From Planctomycetota bacterium (GTDB lineage Bacteria > Planctomycetota > Planctomycetia > Pirellulales > Pirellulaceae): a DNA stretch of 8,464 bases. Made by a program: the position numbers and the translations under genes. The stretch is from assembly GCA_019347795.1 (NCBI GenBank), contig JAHWKS010000175.1, positions 1 through 8,464 on the forward strand. Reading direction: 5' to 3'. The notes under the pieces are model-generated. The model did no database searches. It worked only from the letters and a program-made list of their open reading frames with translations, and was not told where the DNA came from. This document shows, piece after piece, positions 6,348 through 8,464 of this stretch. Position 1 is the stretch's first letter, and every line of letters begins with the position of its first letter.

Positions 6348-7139
6348 ATGGTCGCGACGCTCAAGAAGGGCAGCGAGGACATTGCGGATCTTTGGCAAGC
6401 TTATAAGGCCGATCTGGGGAATCAGGAGCTACGCAACAAGCTGGTCGAAAAGTACCTGCCGCTGGTCAAGTATCACGGCGAGCGCGTCTGGGCCCGGCTG
6501 CCTGAGGGCGTGGAGCTGGACGACCTCATCTCCGCGGGCATTTTCGGCTTGATGGACGCCATCGACGCCTTCGATCTCACGCGCGGCGTGAAGTTCGAGA
6601 CCTACTGCGTGCCCCGCATCCGCGGCGCCATGCTCGACGAGTTGCGGAGCATGGACTGGGTCCCGCGGCTGGTCCGCTCCAAGGCGACCAAGCTGGCCGA
6701 GGCCAACAAGACTTTGGAAGACCGTCACGGCCGTTCGCCGACGGTGCAGGAGCTGGCGGAGCACATGGGGCTGACCGTCAAAGAGCTGGAGCGGATGATG
6801 CTCGACGCCAACGCGGTCAACCTGGTGAGCCTCAACAAGAAATGGTACGCCACCGACAGCGAGAAGGACGTCAGCGAGATCGACGTGCTCGACGACAAGA
6901 AGGGGGAAGACCCCACCCGCCGCATCCAGCGGAAGGATCTCTTGCGGCTGGTGACCAAGGGCCTGAACCGCAACGAGCGGCTGATCATCATCCTCTACTA
7001 CTACGAGGAGATGACGATGAAGGAGATCGGCCTGACGCTCGACCTGAGCGAGAGCCGCGTGAGCCAGATGCACAGCAGCATCGTGCAGCGCCTGCAAGCC
7101 CAACTCGCCCCCCGCCGTCCGGAGTTCGGCGTGGTGTAA
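6348..7139 (+). CDS. fliA: RNA polymerase sigma factor, FliA/WhiG (sigma-28) family
   Basis: The 263-residue product has the full group-3 sigma architecture. Region 2 spans about 30-105, with LVEKYLPLVKYHGERVWARLP (32-52), the core-binding DDLISAGIFGLMDAIDAFD (58-76) and the -10 recognition stretch GVKFETYCVPRIRGAMLDELRSMDWVPR (80-107), which is very typical of FliA/WhiG. Region 3 covers about 108-190 (RSPTVQELAEHMGLTVKELERM). Region 4 covers about 195-253, with LNRNERLIIILYYYEEMTMKEIGLTLDLSESRVSQMHSSIVQRL holding the -35-binding HTH. Region 1.1 and the long non-conserved region of housekeeping sigma factors are absent. A strong AGGGAGGA site (6336-6343) four bases from the ATG fixes the start. 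In motile bacteria this family transcribes late flagellar and chemotaxis genes. No flagellar gene or anti-sigma FlgM lies in the window, so the symbol is a family name and the regulon here is unknown. Confidence 0.93.
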   Translation: MVATLKKGSEDIADLWQAYKADLGNQELRNKLVEKYLPLVKYHGERVWARLPEGVELDDLISAGIFGLMDAIDAFDLTRGVKFETYCVPRIRGAMLDELRSMDWVPRLVRSKATKLAEANKTLEDRHGRSPTVQELAEHMGLTVKELERMMLDANAVNLVSLNKKWYATDSEKDVSEIDVLDDKKGEDPTRRIQRKDLLRLVTKGLNRNERLIIILYYYEEMTMKEIGLTLDLSESRVSQMHSSIVQRLQAQLAPRRPEFGVV

Positions 7140-7210
7140 ATCCGCGCATCGCCCGATGGTTTTGGCGCGTTTGGCAGTTCGTATCCAGCAGGTGTCTTGT
7201 GGACTTGGCT

Positions 7211-7645
7211 TTATGGCTTCGCCAGCACCCGCGGGCCCTCCTTCTGCAATAAACCGCCGATTTCGCGGAACTCCTCGGCCAAGAGATCGAGGATGTCATC
7301 CAGCGTCACCAATCCCGCTAATTCACCGCTCCGATTCACCACGGGGATGCGGCGAAATCCGCCGCTGCGCATGATTCGCAGCGCATCCTCAATCGGCGTG
7401 TCTTCGTACGCCACGTGGGGGCTGCGGGTCATTACTTTCTCGACGTTCGCGTCCAGGGGGAGCCCTTGAGCCATTCCCTTCACCACCAGGTCGCGGTCAG
7501 TGACAATGCCGACCGGCTCTTTGGATTCATTCAGCACCACCAGGGCCCCCACATTTCGCGAGTGCATCCGCGCCGCAATTGCTTGCACCGGCTCATCCGG
7601 ACGAGCGACGTCGACGTCACGCACGCAAATTCGACCGACGGACAT
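7211..7645 (-). CDS. Two-CBS-domain protein
   Basis: The product is 144 residues consisting almost entirely of a tandem CBS pair (Bateman module). CBS1 is at about 5-58 and ends GALVVLNESKEPVGIVTDRDLV. CBS2 is at about 68-122 with VMTRSPHVAYEDTPIEDALRIM and then RRIPVVNRSGELAGLVTLDDIL. The GIVTDRDL and GLVTLDDIL strands carry the Thr/Asp pattern (T49/D50 and T114/D116) that often contacts the ribose of adenine nucleotides. Such stand-alone modules usually sense AMP, ADP, ATP, NAD or S-adenosylmethionine and regulate a partner; the partner here is unknown. The frame is open further upstream, but AAAGGAG (7653-7659) seven bases before the ATG at 7645 sets the start. A sigma-54 promoter directly upstream implies control by an enhancer-binding activator. 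It is convergent with the sigma factor gene, with a 71-base gap holding no obvious terminator. Confidence 0.92.
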   Translation of the reverse strand: MSVGRICVRDVDVARPDEPVQAIAARMHSRNVGALVVLNESKEPVGIVTDRDLVVKGMAQGLPLDANVEKVMTRSPHVAYEDTPIEDALRIMRSGGFRRIPVVNRSGELAGLVTLDDILDLLAEEFREIGGLLQKEGPRVLAKP

Positions 7646-7684
7646 GATGGCGCTCCTTTCAGTAAGGGAGGTGTACAACGTCGC

Positions 7685-7698
7685 CACGACAAGTCGTG
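7685..7698. promoter_or_regulatory. Palindrome between -12 and +1 of the CBS gene promoter
   Basis: CACGAC-AA-GTCGTG is a 14-bp dyad with six-base arms. Its last base is the -12 position of the sigma-54 promoter and it reaches the predicted start point near 7686. A repressor bound here would block open-complex formation. The dyad is visible directly; the operator role is inference. Confidence 0.35.
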
Positions 7699-7713
7699 CA
7701 AAATCAGCGCCAA
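7697..7713 (-). promoter_or_regulatory. Sigma-54 (-24/-12) promoter for the CBS-domain gene
   Basis: On the minus strand the sequence TTGGCGCTGATTTTGCA matches the RpoN consensus YTGGCRCG-N4-TTGCW at nearly every conserved base (TTGGC, the C of RC, and TTGCA). The invariant GG and GC are at the required 12-base spacing. The predicted start point is near 7686, giving a 5' leader of about 41 bases that includes the AAAGGAG ribosome site. No comparable match was seen upstream of the other genes. Confidence 0.75.
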
Positions 7714-7740
7714 CAACTCGATTGCCGGCCGCCATTACCG

Positions 7741-7765
7741 GCGAAACTGCGGCAGTTCGCTTTTT
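7741..7765 (+). terminator. Terminator-like hairpin with T5 on the plus strand (or upstream activator-type dyad)
   Basis: GCGAAACTGCGGCAGTTCGC (7741-7760) folds into an eight-pair stem with one bulged A and a CGG loop, and is followed by TTTTT at 7761-7765. Read on the plus strand it is a short intrinsic terminator, but no plus-strand gene precedes it. On the minus strand it lies just after the stop of the 192-residue protein gene and about 55-75 bases upstream of the predicted start point of the CBS gene, where an enhancer-binding protein site could also lie. Confidence 0.3.
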
Positions 7766-7767
7766 GT

Positions 7768-8346
7768 TCAAGCGGATCGCTCGGCGGCCTGGCGCCAGCA
7801 GTGATCGAAGAGGAGGCGCCATTCTTCGCGGGCGATGCGGCGGCAGAGCTCGGCGTCGCCGGAGGGGCGGCGATAGGACGCCTCGCAGAGGTCGATGAAG
7901 CGGAACGGATCCCACGTCTCCTGGCGCCCGAGGAACGCGGAGTCCGGCGTCGTCTCGCACTGCTCGGCCAGTTCCCGGGCGCTCTCGCAGAGCGGGGCGA
8001 AGACCGGATGCTCGCCGACGCGGCCGAACCAGTACTTGGCGTTGGAGAAGTCCGGCTCGCGGCGGTGCATGATCCCGTGCCAGTAGCTCCCTTCCGGCGT
8101 GGATATCTCCTGGCTGATCCGGTGCGACTCGTCCAGGAAGTCGTGCGCCAGCCAGAGGCCCGACAGGCAGCAGCGGGCCATGTCGCGATCGGCGACCTCT
8201 CGGCCGGCCAGCAGCGACTCCTCGGTAAGACGCTCTAATTGCGGCCGGGCGGCGCGGTTCTGCTCGCCGGGACCGAGGTCGGGGAGCCGGTCATCGAGAA
8301 GCGCCGCCGCTTCCGGCCCGTAACTTTGTGGATCGAACGGGAACAT
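7768..8346 (-). CDS. Conserved-looking uncharacterised 192-residue protein
   Basis: I do not recognise a named family. The product is soluble, with no signal peptide or membrane segment. It is rich in Trp, His and acidic/basic residues. Its most distinctive part is at about 62-117: SGLWLAHDFLDESHRISQEI, then a stretch with YWHGIMHRREPDF and SNAKYWF, and HPVF. His68, His75, His90 and His94 with nearby acidic residues (Asp69, Asp72, Glu73, Glu97, Asp99) could form a metal or catalytic site, but this is inference from residue type only. A second acidic/aromatic part (WDPFRFIDLCEASYRR, 145-160) leads to a C-terminal helix (REEWRLLFDHCWRQAAE). I recall similar unnamed proteins in Planctomycetota and Verrucomicrobiota. 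The start is the ATG at 8346 with no strong ribosome site. The CBS gene lies 122 bases downstream but has its own promoter. Confidence 0.82.
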   Translation of the reverse strand: MFPFDPQSYGPEAAALLDDRLPDLGPGEQNRAARPQLERLTEESLLAGREVADRDMARCCLSGLWLAHDFLDESHRISQEISTPEGSYWHGIMHRREPDFSNAKYWFGRVGEHPVFAPLCESARELAEQCETTPDSAFLGRQETWDPFRFIDLCEASYRRPSGDAELCRRIAREEWRLLFDHCWRQAAERSA

Positions 8347-8443
8347 GCGTTACTGTCCGCTGAGGGGCGAAAATGATAGGATAACGCATCGCGGCGGCGT
8401 CGGAGAGCCGTCGTACACCGCACGATTATCCGCAGCGAAGCTC

Positions 8444-8464
8444 ATGTCTTTTGATCCGTCCAAC
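8444..8464 (+). CDS. Possible start of a plus-strand gene, cut by the window edge
   Basis: An ATG at 8444 opens a frame reading MSFDPSN to the last base. It is divergent from the 192-residue protein gene. The 97-base gap before it shows no clear promoter or strong ribosome site; a GATTAT at 8424-8429 is a weak -10-like match. Only seven codons are visible, so product and even reality are unproven. Confidence 0.3.

Noticed and set aside
6089..6382. 98-codon upstream extension of the TolC-like gene
   Set aside because: It would bury the signal peptide and cross the sigma-gene promoter region; the ATG at 6088 has a strong ribosome site and begins a signal peptide.
7646..7960. 105-codon upstream extension of the CBS gene
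   Set aside because: It is out of frame with, and overlaps, the 192-residue protein gene, has no CBS similarity, and would ignore the AAAGGAG site and sigma-54 promoter.
1..8464. CRISPR array, tRNA/rRNA, insertion sequence, phage or toxin-antitoxin/defence genes
   Set aside because: I looked for regular repeats, cloverleaf-type sequences, transposase motifs and small paired toxin-like frames on both strands and found none.

Overview
The window is GC-rich and densely coding. Its gene content and protein style point to a member of the Planctomycetota, probably of the Pirellulales type: a FixJ-like regulator, a small membrane protein with an RIRDLLLVTLALG-type N-terminus, a truncated TolC-like secreted protein with a long Pro/Ala linker, and a FliA/WhiG sigma factor. 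This assignment is an inference from protein character, not a database match. Eight complete protein genes are supported, plus one gene cut by the left edge and one possible gene start at the right edge.

Layout, left to right. (1) Positions 1-565, minus strand: N-terminal acetyltransferase part of a GNAT/carbon-nitrogen hydrolase (YhcX-like) protein. It is divergent from (2) glyA, serine hydroxymethyltransferase, plus strand; the gap between them carries a large imperfect inverted repeat. (3) A plus-strand cluster follows: a FixJ-like response regulator with a degenerate acidic pocket, a polytopic membrane protein, and an Asp-box beta-propeller (sialidase/glycosidase-like) protein whose ATG directly follows the preceding stop codon. 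(4) Convergent to this, minus strand: a secreted TolC-like helical protein. (5) Divergent from it, plus strand: a FliA/WhiG-family sigma factor. Their shared 259-bp intergenic region holds a perfect 12-bp inverted repeat and nested small repeats. (6) Minus strand: a two-CBS-domain protein preceded by an excellent sigma-54 (-24/-12) promoter, and upstream of it a conserved uncharacterised 192-residue protein. (7) The last 21 bases may begin a plus-strand gene.

Functionally this looks like ordinary chromosome: one-carbon metabolism (glyA), transcription control (FixJ-like regulator, sigma factor, and a sigma-54-controlled CBS protein), envelope proteins and a possible glycan-binding or glycan-cleaving protein. 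I see no tRNA, rRNA, CRISPR array, transposase, phage gene or defence island. The items most worth a second look are the sigma-54 promoter with a palindrome between -12 and +1, the structured region between the TolC-like and sigma genes, the atypical receiver domain, and the uncharacterised His-containing 192-residue protein. I did not find a clear novel multi-gene system.
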